From the NCBI GenBank assembly GCA_963704515.1, contig OY969913.1:868001-932000 (forward strand): a stretch of 64,000 nt of DNA. Direction: 5' to 3'. The position numbers and the translations under genes were made by a program. The notes under the pieces are model-generated. The model was not told where the DNA came from, ran no database searches, and saw only the letters and a list, made by a program, of their open reading frames with translations. Source of the stretch: VRUE01 sp963704515. Lineage in GTDB: Bacteria > Actinomycetota > Thermoleophilia > Solirubrobacterales > 70-9. Shown here in pieces: positions 1-8,600 of the stretch. Numbering within the stretch: position 1 is the stretch's first letter; every line of letters starts with the position of its first letter.

Positions 1-509
1 GCCTCGAAGGCGGACCGCCGGTAGAGCGCCGCGCCGCCGCTCGGGCCGAGCGGGTCGGGCGCTGTGAGCGCCGCCGCGGCCGGCTCGCCGTGCAGGTAGT
101 CGAAGCCCATCAGGGTGCGGTCGGCGATCACGCCGGCCGAGTCGATCGTCTCCGGCGCCGCCTCCTGGAGCAGCACGCCGGCGACCGAGTCGACGCCCTC
201 GCCGAGTCCCTCGAGCAGCGCCTCGACGAAGCGCGGCTCGGGCGCCGCGTCGTCGTTGAGCAGGATCAGCGGGTCGCCGGGATGCTCGGCGACCCCCCGG
301 TTGAGCGCCGCCCCGAAGCCGAGGTTGCGCTCCAGCGCCAGCACCGTCACCTCGGGGTAGCGCTCGCGCAGCATCTCCACCGAGCCGTCGCCCGATCCGT
401 TGTCGACGACCACCACGTCGACCTCCCGCGTTTGCACCCGCAGCCCCTCCAGCGACCGCCCGACCCGCTCGCGGCCGTTGAAGTTGGGGATGTAAGCGGT
501 GGGCCGCAT
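1..509 (-). CDS. Family 2 glycosyltransferase, C-terminus cut by the window edge
   Basis: The reverse strand is open from an ATG at 509 to the window edge, about 169 residues. The translation reads as a GT2 (GT-A fold) glycosyltransferase: an N-terminal YIPNFNGRE segment, then VVVVDNGSGDGS, ERNLGFGAALNRG, and the metal-binding stretch ILLNDDAAPEP at about residues 80-90. GT2 enzymes move a sugar from a nucleotide donor to a lipid- or glycan-linked acceptor at the inner membrane face. It is divergent from rmlA across only 20 bp, so a role in a rhamnose-containing surface glycan is a reasonable inference; rhamnosyltransferases are common next to rml genes. Donor and acceptor cannot be read from sequence. 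Confidence 0.85.
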   Translation of the reverse strand, partial: MRPTAYIPNFNGRERVGRSLEGLRVQTREVDVVVVDNGSGDGSVEMLRERYPEVTVLALERNLGFGAALNRGVAEHPGDPLILLNDDAAPEPRFVEALLEGLGEGVDSVAGVLLQEAAPETIDSAGVIADRTLMGFDYLHGEPAAAALTAPDPLGPSGGAALYRRSAFE

Positions 510-529
510 CTCGCTAGGCTTGCGCCTCG

Positions 530-1606
530 ATGGAGTCGCTGAAGGGACTGATCCTCTCAGGCGGAGCCGGCACTCGTCTGCGGCCGATCACGCACACCTC
601 GGCCAAGCAGCTGGTGCCGGTCGCCAACAAGCCGGTGCTCTTCTACGGGATCGAGGCGCTGGTCGACGCGGGCGTGACCGAGATTGGGATCATCATCGCG
701 CCGGAGACCGGCGACGAGATCCGCGAGGCGGCCGGGGACGGGTCCGCCTTCGGCGCCGAGATCACCTACATCGTCCAGGACAAGCCCGCCGGGCTCGCCC
801 ACGCGGTGCTCACCGCGGAGGAGTTCATCGGCGGCTCGCCCTTCGTCATGTACCTCGGCGACAACCTGCTCGCCGACGGCCTGCGCGGCCTGGTCGCCAC
901 CTTCCGCGCCGAGGAACCCGACGCGCTGATCCTGCTGACCCCGGTCGACGACCCGCAGTCCTACGGGGTCGCAGAGCTTGACGGCGAGCGGATCGTGCGC
1001 CTGGTTGAGAAGCCGAAAGACCCGCCCTCGAACCTCGCCCTGGTCGGCGTCTACCTCTTCGCCCCGCCGATCTTCGACGCCGCCCGCGCCCTGGAGCCCT
1101 CCTGGCGCGGCGAGCTGGAGATCACCGAGGCGATCCAGAGCCTGATCGAGCAGGGCAAGACGGTGCGCTCCGAGGTCGTAAGCGGCTGGTGGAAGGACAC
1201 CGGCCAGCTCGCCGACATGCTCGAGGCCAACCGGCTGGTGCTCGAGGAGATCGAGACCCGGATCGAGGGCGAGGTCGACGAGGACTCGCGGGTCGAGGGC
1301 CGGGTCGTGGTCGAGAAGGGCGCCCGCCTCGAGCGCTCGGTCGTCCGCGGCCCCGCCGTGATCGGCGCCGGCGCCTGCATCGAGGACGCCTACGTCGGCC
1401 CCTACACCTCGATCGGCGAGGAGGTCCATGTGCGCCGCTCCGAAATCGAGCATTCGATCGTCCTCGCCCGCTCCGTGGTCGAGGACCTCGGCACCCGCAT
1501 GGAGGCCAGCCTCCTCGGCCGCGAAGTCAAGCTGACCCGCAGCGAGGGCATGCCCAAGACCCTGCGCATGCTGGTCGGCGACCGCTCCGAGATCAAGCTG
1601 ATCTGA
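530..1606 (+). CDS. rmlA: Glucose-1-phosphate thymidylyltransferase, long form
   Basis: First step of dTDP-L-rhamnose synthesis: glucose-1-phosphate plus dTTP gives dTDP-glucose and pyrophosphate. The nucleotidyltransferase signature GGAGTRLRP lies at residues 11-19, followed by KQLVPVANKPVLFY. Lys in EKPKDPPS fits the sugar-phosphate site. At 358 residues it is longer than the roughly 290-residue classical RmlA. The extra C-terminus (about 245-340, with repeated V-x-G-x-V-V and IGAGACIEDAYVG patterns) looks like a left-handed beta helix, as in the StrD-like long forms of actinomycetes. The ATG at 530 begins the conserved ESLKGLILSGG. The other three pathway genes follow at 2934, 4131 and 5114. 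Confidence 0.92.
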   Translation: MESLKGLILSGGAGTRLRPITHTSAKQLVPVANKPVLFYGIEALVDAGVTEIGIIIAPETGDEIREAAGDGSAFGAEITYIVQDKPAGLAHAVLTAEEFIGGSPFVMYLGDNLLADGLRGLVATFRAEEPDALILLTPVDDPQSYGVAELDGERIVRLVEKPKDPPSNLALVGVYLFAPPIFDAARALEPSWRGELEITEAIQSLIEQGKTVRSEVVSGWWKDTGQLADMLEANRLVLEEIETRIEGEVDEDSRVEGRVVVEKGARLERSVVRGPAVIGAGACIEDAYVGPYTSIGEEVHVRRSEIEHSIVLARSVVEDLGTRMEASLLGREVKLTRSEGMPKTLRMLVGDRSEIKLI

Positions 1607-1644
1607 TCCTTCAGAGCGTCCGAAGGAACGTAAACTAGATTGCT

Positions 1645-1702
1645 GAGAAGTTGTAAGGCAAGTGGCCGAGAAGTTGTAAAGTAACTAGCCGTGAAGCTGT
1701 CT
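1645..1702. repeat. 23-bp-period imperfect tandem repeat
   Basis: GAGAAGTTGTAA occurs at 1645-1656 and again at 1668-1679. A weaker copy, GTGAAGCTGTCT, lies at 1691-1702, so the spacing is exactly 23 bp each time. The array fills the gap between rmlA and the decayed ATPase gene. It may be a binding-site array or a relic of the event that brought in the ATPase gene. Confidence 0.6.
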
Positions 1703-1704
1703 AG

Positions 1705-2872
1705 TTGCGACCTGAAGCACGTTGGGCCGCGATAGTGCGAGAGCCTTCCTCGTACCTTCCGCGCATCGCCGATCTTGAGCTCGACGAGCTGTTCGAGGAG
1801 CTGCCGGCAATCGCCATCGAGGGGCGGGCTGTAGGCAAGACGGCGACCGCGGAACGGCGCGCGGCAACCGTCTATCGCCTCGACGACGAGGATGAACGAA
1901 CCGTTGCCGAAGCTGATTCTTCGAGGCTGATCTCCGGGGACAAGCCGATCCTGATCGACGAGTGGCAGCGGCTTCCGGCCTCTTGCTGAGCGCGGTGTTG
2001 GCTCCCCATCGGTGAGCCTTGCCGAGTTGCTTGATGGCAAACGGCAAAGGGTCGAAGGTCGAACCGAGGTGAACCTCGATCGCTACGTCGAAGAGATTCT
2101 CGCCTCCGGCTTTCCGGGGATTCGCGGCCTCTCATCTCCCCAGCGGGAGGCCCAGCTCGACGGCTACCTCGACCACATCGTCGATCGCGATTTCGAGGAG
2201 CTCGACCACACGCTGCGCGGGCCGGCGACCCTGCGGCGATGGATGTCCGCATACGCCGCGGCAACCTCCACCACGGCTTCCTTCGAGAGGATCAGGGAGG
2301 CGGCCGCCGGCGAGAGGGGAGAGGCGCCGGCCCGGGCCACGGCGCTGCCCTACCGGGATGTCCTGGAGCGGTTGTGGATCCTCGATCCGGTTGAGCCCTG
2401 GCTTCCGACGCGCAACCGACTCAGGCGATTGACCGCCCCTGTGAAACACCACCTCGCGGACCCCGCGCTCGCGGCGCGCCTTGTCGGCGCCGACGCCTCG
2501 GTGCTGCTGCGAGGGAGAAGCAGCGGCCCAAGCGTGCCTCGCGACGGAACGCTGCTCGGAGCCCTGTTCGAGTCGCTCGCCACGTTGTCGGTGCGGGTCT
2601 TTGCACAGCGCGCGGCAGCCCGGACGGCGCACCTGCGTACCTGGGGTGGCGAACACGAGGTCGACCTGATTGTCGAGCGCGGTCAATCGATTGTCGCGAT
2701 CGAGGTCAAGCTCGGCGCTGTCGTCGACGACCGAGACGTGCGCCACCTGCTCTGGCTGCGCGAGAAGCTGGGAGACGAACTCGCCGACGCTGCTGTGGTG
2801 ACAACGGGCAGGGAGGCGTACCGGCGCAAGGACGGGATCGCGGTCGTGCCTCTAGCCCTGCTCGGCCCTTGA
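1705..2872 (+). pseudogene. Decayed AAA ATPase with DUF4143 C-terminus
   Basis: Two open pieces in different frames together resemble one AAA_14/DUF4143 ATPase, a family normally about 400 residues long. The first (TTG at 1705 to 1989) has a degraded P-loop, EGRAVGKT instead of GPRGVGKT, and a Walker B-like ILIDEWQ, then stops. The second (2012-2872, 286 aa) begins at MSLAELLDGKR and carries the C-terminal module: HLRTWGGEHEVDLIVER and IVAIEVKLGA, an Asp/Glu-x-Lys core like that of nuclease-fold domains. The sensor segment expected between the pieces (some 45 residues) is missing and the frame shifts, so a deletion inactivated it. It interrupts the rml genes. The second piece could still be made from GTG 2012, but this seems unlikely to be functional. 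Confidence 0.8.
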
Positions 2873-2933
2873 GCGGCGATAGCCTCCCGTCCTTGGGACG
2901 CAAGCGCGCGAACTTGAGATCGTTGGCGAATCG

Positions 2934-3788
2934 ATGAAGGTCCTCGTCACAGGAGCGGGCGGCATGCTCGGCCGCGACGTGATGCTGGCCGCGGGCAACG
3001 CCGGGCATGACGTAGTCGGTTTCGGGCACCGGGAGCTGGACATCGCGAACGCCGACGCGCTGGCCGCAAAGTTCGACCTGGAGCGGCCTGACGTGGCGAT
3101 CAACTGCGCCGCCTGGACCGACGTCGACGGGGCGGAGGAGGCCGAGGAGGCGGCGCTGGCGGTCAACGAGGCGGGCGCCGGAAACGTCGCCGCTGCGGCC
3201 GCCGCGGTCGGAGCCAGCGTCCTCTACGTCTCCAGCGACTACGTCTTCGACGGCGCCAAGGGCGCGCCCTACGCTGAGACTGACCAGACCGCGCCGCTCT
3301 CGGCCTACGGCCGCACCAAGCTGGCCGGAGAGGAGGCGACCGCGGCGGCCAACAAGCGCCACTTCGTCGTTCGCTCCTCGTGGCTCTTCGGCATCGGCGG
3401 CTCCAACTTCGTCGAGACGATGCTGCGGCTCGCCTCGACCCAAAGCGAGGTACTGGTCGTCCGCGACCAGGTCGGCTCGCCGACCTACACCTGGCATCTC
3501 GCCTACGGTCTGGTCCGCCTGATCGAGGGGGTCGAGTTCGGCATCCACCACATGGCTGCGGCCGGGGCCTGCTCGTGGTACGACTTCGCCCGCGAGATCT
3601 TCGATCAGGCCAAGGTCGAGTGCCGCGTCCTCTCCGCAACCACGGACATGCTCGGCCGACCCGCACCCCGCCCGCCCTACTCCGCCCTCGCCAGCCAGCG
3701 CGAGCACGCGATCGAGCTACCCCCCTGGCGCGACGGCCTAGCCGCCTACCTCTCCCAGCGCGCCGCCGAGCGCGAGGCCGCCGCGTAG
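2934..3788 (+). CDS. rmlD: dTDP-4-dehydrorhamnose reductase
   Basis: Last step of the pathway: NAD(P)H-dependent reduction of dTDP-4-keto-L-rhamnose to dTDP-L-rhamnose in the cytoplasm. It is an SDR-fold enzyme of 284 residues, the usual length. The Rossmann motif GAGGMLG is at residues 7-13, followed by INCAAWTDVDGAE, YVSSDYVFDG and the catalytic pair in YGRTK. The substrate-pocket segment DQVGSPTYTWHLA is typical of RmlD. It starts with ATG at 2934, 61 bp after the decayed ATPase gene. An 8-bp hairpin lies 20 bp beyond its stop. Confidence 0.93.
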   Translation: MKVLVTGAGGMLGRDVMLAAGNAGHDVVGFGHRELDIANADALAAKFDLERPDVAINCAAWTDVDGAEEAEEAALAVNEAGAGNVAAAAAAVGASVLYVSSDYVFDGAKGAPYAETDQTAPLSAYGRTKLAGEEATAAANKRHFVVRSSWLFGIGGSNFVETMLRLASTQSEVLVVRDQVGSPTYTWHLAYGLVRLIEGVEFGIHHMAAAGACSWYDFAREIFDQAKVECRVLSATTDMLGRPAPRPPYSALASQREHAIELPPWRDGLAAYLSQRAAEREAAA

Positions 3789-3807
3789 AAGTTCGAACCG
3801 GCGCACC

Positions 3808-3829
3808 GTTTTCACGCGAAAGTGAAAAC
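3808..3829 (+). terminator. 8-bp hairpin after rmlD
   Basis: GTTTTCAC (3808-3815) and GTGAAAAC (3822-3829) form a perfect stem around a 6-nt loop, starting 20 bp after the rmlD stop. There is no clean T-run behind it, so it may be a weak terminator or a protein site rather than a strong intrinsic terminator. Confidence 0.4.
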
Positions 3830-3891
3830 TTAGTGTGTCAATTCACATGCATCGCGATTTGGCCGTCATTTCACTGCTAGCGTCACCGGCA

Positions 3892-3979
3892 GGAGGGCGA
3901 AGAAGACGGGTGTCTTCAAGTGATTGACACTCACTCTGTCCGACTAGCATCGGATCCGGTTCGAGTCCGGCGCCCTCCG
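3892..3979 (+). tRNA. Atypical class II tRNA (8/4 acceptor branch), anticodon GAC
   Basis: A complete cloverleaf can be drawn. Acceptor: 8 bp, GGAGGGCG (3892-3899) with CGCCCTCC (3971-3978). Two-nt linker. D stem: 6 bp, GAAGAC/GTCTTC (3902-3907/3912-3917), with tetraloop GGGT. One-nt linker. Anticodon stem: AGTGA/TCACT around the loop TTGACAC (3924-3930), anticodon GAC. Variable arm: 5 bp, TCCGA/TCGGA (3939-3943/3950-3954). T stem: 4 bp, CCGG/CCGG, around the canonical loop TTCGAGT (3960-3966). Discriminator G at 3979; no encoded CCA. The 8-bp acceptor and 6/4 D arm copy tRNA-Sec and the long variable arm with G73 fits seryl-tRNA synthetase, but the anticodon would read valine codons. Published allo-tRNAs have such 8/4 branches. 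Expression and charging are unknown. Confidence 0.72.
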
Positions 3980-4000
3980 CAAAAAGATCGCCGGAACGGG

Positions 4001-4080
4001 CTGAGTCTGGGGCGGGCCGTGGTAACCTAGGCCACGAGTGTCAATCGCTTGCGGGGATAGCTCCCCGCTTCGCCAGACTC
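4001..4080 (-). ncRNA. Inverted tRNA-like element sharing the anticodon arm
   Basis: Read on the reverse strand from 4080. GAGTCTGG pairs with CCAGACTC (4010-4003), 8 bp. AA follows, then a 7-bp D-like hairpin GCGGGGA/TCCCCGC with a 4-nt loop, one A, and an arm with the same loop TTGACAC as the upstream tRNA. It resembles the tRNA at 3892 through the D and anticodon arms but has no TTCRA T-loop. Position 4002 would be an A discriminator. Because it is inverted, the plus-strand bases 4036-4051 can pair with 3917-3932 of the tRNA over 16 positions (one G-U). It could be a decayed second tRNA, a regulatory RNA, or antisense to the tRNA. Confidence 0.5.
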
Positions 4081-4107
4081 GACCCGCTCCGGCGGGTCTT
4101 GTCGTTT
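4081..4107 (+). terminator. Intrinsic-terminator-like hairpin before rmlB
   Basis: GACCCGC (4081-4087) pairs with GCGGGTC (4092-4098) around TCCG, followed by the T-rich TTGTCGTTT. It ends 24 bp before the rmlB start and would close any transcript reading through the tRNA-like locus. Confidence 0.55.
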
Positions 4108-4130
4108 CAGGATCGCTACCCTTCCGCCCC

Positions 4131-5114
4131 GTGAAGCTGCTCGTCACCGGCGCCGCCGGATTCATTGGCTCGACCTACGTGCGCCTCGTCGGCGGCGAGC
4201 ACGAGGTGCGCGTGCTCGACAAGCTGACCTATGCCGGGCGGCGCGAGAACCTGCCGGAGGGGACCGAGCTGGTCGCCGGCGACATCGCCGACCCGGTGGT
4301 CGTGCGCGAGGCGATGGAGGGCTGCGAGGCGGTCGTCAACTTTGCCGCCGAGTCGCACGTCGACCGCTCGATCGACGACCAGGACGCCTTCGCCCGCACC
4401 CACGTGATCGGCACCGGCACGCTGCTCGACGCGGCCCGCGAGCTCGGCGTCGGCCGCTACTTGCAGGTCTCCACCGACGAGGTCTACGGCTCGATCGACT
4501 CCGGTTCCTTCACCGAGACCTCGCCGCTCGACCCGTCCTCGCCCTACTCGGCGACCAAGGCGGCCGGCGACCTGCTCGTCTCCGCCCACTTCCACACCTA
4601 CGGCACCGAGGCGGTGATCTGCCGCGGCTCCAACAACTACGGCCCGCGCCAGTACCCGGAGAAGCTGATTCCGCTGATCGTGCTGAACGCGGTCCACGGC
4701 GACACCCTGCCGGTCTATGGCGACGGCCGCCAGGTCCGCAACTGGCTCTACGTCGAGGACTTCTGCCGTGGCATCCACACGGTGTTGGAGAAGGGCAAGC
4801 CCGGCGAGGCCTACAACGTCGGCGGCCCCGACGAGTGCGAGAACATCGAGGTCGTCAAGCGGGTGATCGAGCTGACCGGGGCCGACGAGTCGCTGATCGA
4901 GTACGTCACCGACCGCCCCGGCCACGACCGCCGCTACTCGCTCTCCTCGGAGAAGCTCAAGCGCGACCTGGGCTGGGAGGCGCAGGTCCACTTCGCCGAG
5001 GGACTGGAGCGCACCGTGCGCTGGTACCGCGAGAACGAGGAGTGGTGGGGGCCGATCCGCTCCGGCGAGTACCGCGAGTACTACGAAAAGCAGTACGGCC
5101 GGGCGCTCGGCTGA
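4131..5114 (+). CDS. rmlB: dTDP-glucose 4,6-dehydratase
   Basis: Second step of the pathway: dTDP-glucose to dTDP-4-keto-6-deoxyglucose, with tightly bound NAD. It is an extended SDR enzyme of 327 residues. The Rossmann motif GAAGFIG is at 7-13; STDEVYG precedes the catalytic Tyr139-x3-Lys143 (YSATK). DRPGHDRRYSL near residue 262 and the GDGRQVRNWLYVEDFC segment are family hallmarks. I chose GTG 4131 because the Rossmann strand begins right after it; the open frame runs further back to 4038 but only through the upstream hairpins. The stop overlaps the ATG of rmlC (ATGA), so the two are translationally coupled. Confidence 0.94.
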   Translation: MKLLVTGAAGFIGSTYVRLVGGEHEVRVLDKLTYAGRRENLPEGTELVAGDIADPVVVREAMEGCEAVVNFAAESHVDRSIDDQDAFARTHVIGTGTLLDAARELGVGRYLQVSTDEVYGSIDSGSFTETSPLDPSSPYSATKAAGDLLVSAHFHTYGTEAVICRGSNNYGPRQYPEKLIPLIVLNAVHGDTLPVYGDGRQVRNWLYVEDFCRGIHTVLEKGKPGEAYNVGGPDECENIEVVKRVIELTGADESLIEYVTDRPGHDRRYSLSSEKLKRDLGWEAQVHFAEGLERTVRWYRENEEWWGPIRSGEYREYYEKQYGRALG

Positions 5115-5662
5115 TGCTGAAGCGCCTGCCGACCAAGCTCGAGGGAGTGGTCCTGCTCGAGCCGCGGGTGCACGGCGACGAGCGCGGCTTCATGGTCGAG
5201 AGCTACCGCCGCGACCTCTGGGCCGAGCACGGCGTCGAGGTCGAGTTCGTCCAGCACAACCACTCGCGCTCGCGCCAGGGCACCCTGCGCGGGCTGCACT
5301 TCCAGACCGAGCCGGGCCAGGCGAAGCTGGTTCGCTGCCCGCGCGGCCGGATCTTCGACGTCGCCGTCGACCTGCGCCGCGACTCGCCCACCTACGGCAA
5401 GTGGGAGGGCTACGAGCTCGACGACGAGGCTCACCGTCAGCTCTTCATCCCGGTCGGCTTTGGCCACGGCTTCGCCGTGCTCAGCGAGGTGGCCGACGTC
5501 GCCTACCTCTGCTCGAGCACCTACGACCCGGCGACCGAGTCCGGCATCGCCTGGGACGACCCCGCGGTCGGCATCGAGTGGCCAGTTTCCGAGCCGCTTC
5601 TCAGCGCGCGCGACCAGGCCGCGCCGACACTCGCCGAGGTCGGCGAGACCCTTCCGTTCTGA
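5114..5662 (+). CDS. rmlC: dTDP-4-dehydrorhamnose 3,5-epimerase
   Basis: Third pathway step: epimerises C3 and C5 of dTDP-4-keto-6-deoxyglucose. It is a cupin of 182 residues, the normal size. The substrate-binding segment DERGFMVESYR is near residues 22-32, HNHSRSRQGTLRGLHFQ carries the likely catalytic base His62, and IPVGFGHGFAVLS lies near 112-124. A C-terminal DP(A)VGIEWP motif is present. The start overlaps the rmlB stop by one base. The secretion gene at 5691 begins only 28 bp later on the same strand, so read-through is possible. Confidence 0.94.
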   Translation: MLKRLPTKLEGVVLLEPRVHGDERGFMVESYRRDLWAEHGVEVEFVQHNHSRSRQGTLRGLHFQTEPGQAKLVRCPRGRIFDVAVDLRRDSPTYGKWEGYELDDEAHRQLFIPVGFGHGFAVLSEVADVAYLCSSTYDPATESGIAWDDPAVGIEWPVSEPLLSARDQAAPTLAEVGETLPF

Positions 5663-5690
5663 CGGTGATCGCGCTAAAACGCCACCGGCG

Positions 5691-8600
5691 ATGAGACCTT
5701 CGGCTTCGCACAGTGGAAAGCAGGAGTTGCGCGTCACGCTTGTCGGTGGCGGACGACTCGTCGATCTCGAGGTCAACGCGGCCGCTTCGCATACGGTCGG
5801 CGAGCTGGCGGCGCGAACGGCGGGACAGATTGACGGTCCCGACGGCTCCGGATTCTGGTGCGAGCGGCGCCAGGCCTTCCTAGACCCTGGGCTGGCGCTG
5901 GGTGAATCTGGCATCCGCTGGGGCGATCGGCTCCTGCTGGACGGCGGCCCGCGAGAACCGACGAAGGTCGGGGGCCCGCCGCTGGTTGAGCTGGTTGCTG
6001 GCGGGGGGCCGTGCGCGGGACAGCGCTGGGAACTCGGCCGCGGTGCCTACACGCTCGGCCGCGATCCGAGCGCCGACATCCAGATCGACGATCCGTCGAT
6101 CTCGCGTCATCATCTCGATGTGACCGTCGACGAGAACGGCGTGACGGTCGTGGACGCCGGATCGGCCAATGGCACGGCCATCGACGGAAGGGCTCTGGCT
6201 CCGGAGCACCTCCATGCGGTGCGTGAGCAGGACGAGCTCGAGCTGGGGAGGACGATGCTCCGTGCGCGGGCGCTCGTGGCATCGCTTGAACCGGATCTGC
6301 GGCTTCGCGACGGTCGGCTTGACTTCAACCGGCCGCCCAGGGTGAGGAAACCGCCGGAGCCGCTCGAACGTGAACTCCCGCCACCGCCGAGCCCGGGCCG
6401 GAAAGCACGACTCCCGCTGGCAGCTTCGCTGCTGCCGCTGGCAGCTGGGCTGCTGCTCTTCTTCCTGCTCGACAGTCCCGTGATGCTCGCCATCGCGGGA
6501 CTGTCGCCCCTGATGGCGATCGGCAGCTACCTGGGCGACCGGCGCGGTGGCAGGCGCACCTTCGCCAAGGCCTCGGAGGAGTTCCGCGAACACGTCGCGG
6601 CGGCGATCGCCGAGCTCGACCGCGGCCTAGCCGGGGAGACGGCCGAGAGGCGCGCCGAGCTGCCCGACGCCGGGTCCCTCATCGCCGGGGTGCGAGAGCT
6701 GGCGCCCACCCTCTGGGAGCGCCGCCCCGACGATTCCGACTTCCTCGTCCTGCGGGTCGGCGTGGCGGACCTGCCGGCTCGCTGCTCCGTGACGATCGGA
6801 CGCGGGGGCGACGCCGAGCTGAGGGCCGAGGCCGAGGCGCAGCTCGCCGAGCGCGCGCTCGTCCCCTCCGTGCCTGTCCCGGTTGAGCTGACGAAGGTCG
6901 GCGCCGTTGGGCTGACCGGCGACGAGCGGGCCACCGCCGGCCTGGCTCGGTGGATGGTCGCCCAGGCGGCGATCCTGCACAGTCCCGACGACCTCATCAT
7001 CGCCGCCGCCCTCGCCGAGGAGGCCGCCGCGGAATGGCAGTGGCTGAAGTGGCTCCCCCATCTTCGCCTCGACCGCCTCGGCCTGCTGATTCCGCCGGTG
7101 GCGGTGGGGCGAGAAGCCGCTACGGAGATGCTCTCCGAGTTGAGCGAGATGCTGCGCCTGCGAGCCGAGCGGCGGCGGGTCGGCGAATCGGGAACGCGCG
7201 GACAGGCACGGGTGATGCTGCTGCTCGACGAGCGCCTCGGCATCGACCGCAGCCTGCTGCGGGCCGTCCTCTCCGATGCCGCCGAGCTTGGGGTGGCCGC
7301 GATCTGGCTCGGCCGCGACGTGCGCGACCTGCCGGGACAGGTGGGGGCGATCGTTCAGACGGCGGCAGACCGAGCTGTCCTCGACCTCACCGACGTGGAC
7401 AGCGGCACGCGCGTTGAGGACGTGAGCGCTGACTCCCTCTCACTCGACCTCGCGCTTGAAGCGTCCCGGCTGCTCGCCCCGCTGCGCGACGTGAGCGAGC
7501 GGGGCCGCTCCGCTGACATTCCCCGCCGTGCCGGGCTGCTGGAGATTCTCTCCCTGCTTCCCCCCTCGGCCGCGGCGCTGCGCGAGCGCTGGGAGGCATC
7601 CGCCGGGGCGCTGCGGGCGGTCGTCGGCGTCGGCGCCGAGGGGCCGCTCAGCGTCGACTTGCGCACCGAAGGCCCCCATGCCTTGATTGCCGGCACCACC
7701 GGATCGGGCAAGAGCGAGCTGTTGCGCACCTTCGTCGCCTCCGCCGCGGCGACCCTGCCCCCGGACCGGCTTGCGTTCCTTCTAGTCGACTACAAGGGAG
7801 GTGCCGCCTTCGCCCCCTGCGCCGCGCTTCCACACGTCGTCGACGTGGTCAGTGACCTCGACGAGCACATGGCCGAGCGGGCGCTGGTCTCGCTGGAGGC
7901 CGAGCTCAAGCGTCGCGAGAGAACGCTCGCCGACCACGGCGCCAAGGATCTGGTGGAGCTGCAGCGACGGCACCCTGACGCGGCGCCTCCGGTCCTGGTC
8001 ATCGCGGTCGACGAGTTCGCGAAGCTGCGCGAGGAGATCCCGGAGTTCGTCGACGGAGTCGTCGACATTGCCCAGCGCGGCCGCAGCCTCGGCGTGCACA
8101 TGGTGCTTGCCGCGCAGACTCTGCGCAACGCCTTCACGCCGGCGATCCGCGCCAACACCAACCTGCGGATCGCCCTGCGCGTGGCAGACGACGCCGAGAG
8201 CGAAGACGTGATCGGCAGCCCGCTCGCCGGCCGCATCCCCAGCGGGGAGGGCTCGCTGGGGCGCGCGTTCGTTCGCACCGGGAGCGGCGATGCCGAACTG
8301 CGGGAGCTGCAGACCGCCTATGTCAGCGGTCGCAGCGCCGCCGACGAGGGGCTTGAGTTGCGGGTGCTGCCCTTCGGGCTGACCGATCTGGGGCAGCTCA
8401 TCGGGAGCGGTCCCGATTCGGCGGACAGCGACGCCGACAACGATCTGACCGCCCTCGCGGAAGCGGCCCGGCAGGCACAGGCGGAGATCGGGTTGACCTC
8501 ACCGCCGCCACCTTGGCTGCCGATGTTGCCCGATGTCCTTGGCCTCGATCAGCTCGAGCCTGCCGAGGCGGCTCCGGGTGCGGCCGCGCTTGGGGTCGTC

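Noticed and set aside
3908..3932. Alternative 7-bp hairpin GGGTGTC/GACACTC within the tRNA
   Set aside because: It competes with the D and anticodon stems but would break two helices; the cloverleaf uses more pairs and matches known tRNA geometry. Kept only as a possible alternative state.
3892..3979. Calling the tRNA-like gene tRNA-Sec
   Set aside because: The body is Sec-like, and CTTCAAG (a Sec-type anticodon loop) even occurs at 3914-3920, but it lies in the D stem and cannot be placed in a 5-bp anticodon stem. The stable anticodon arm gives GAC, not TCA.
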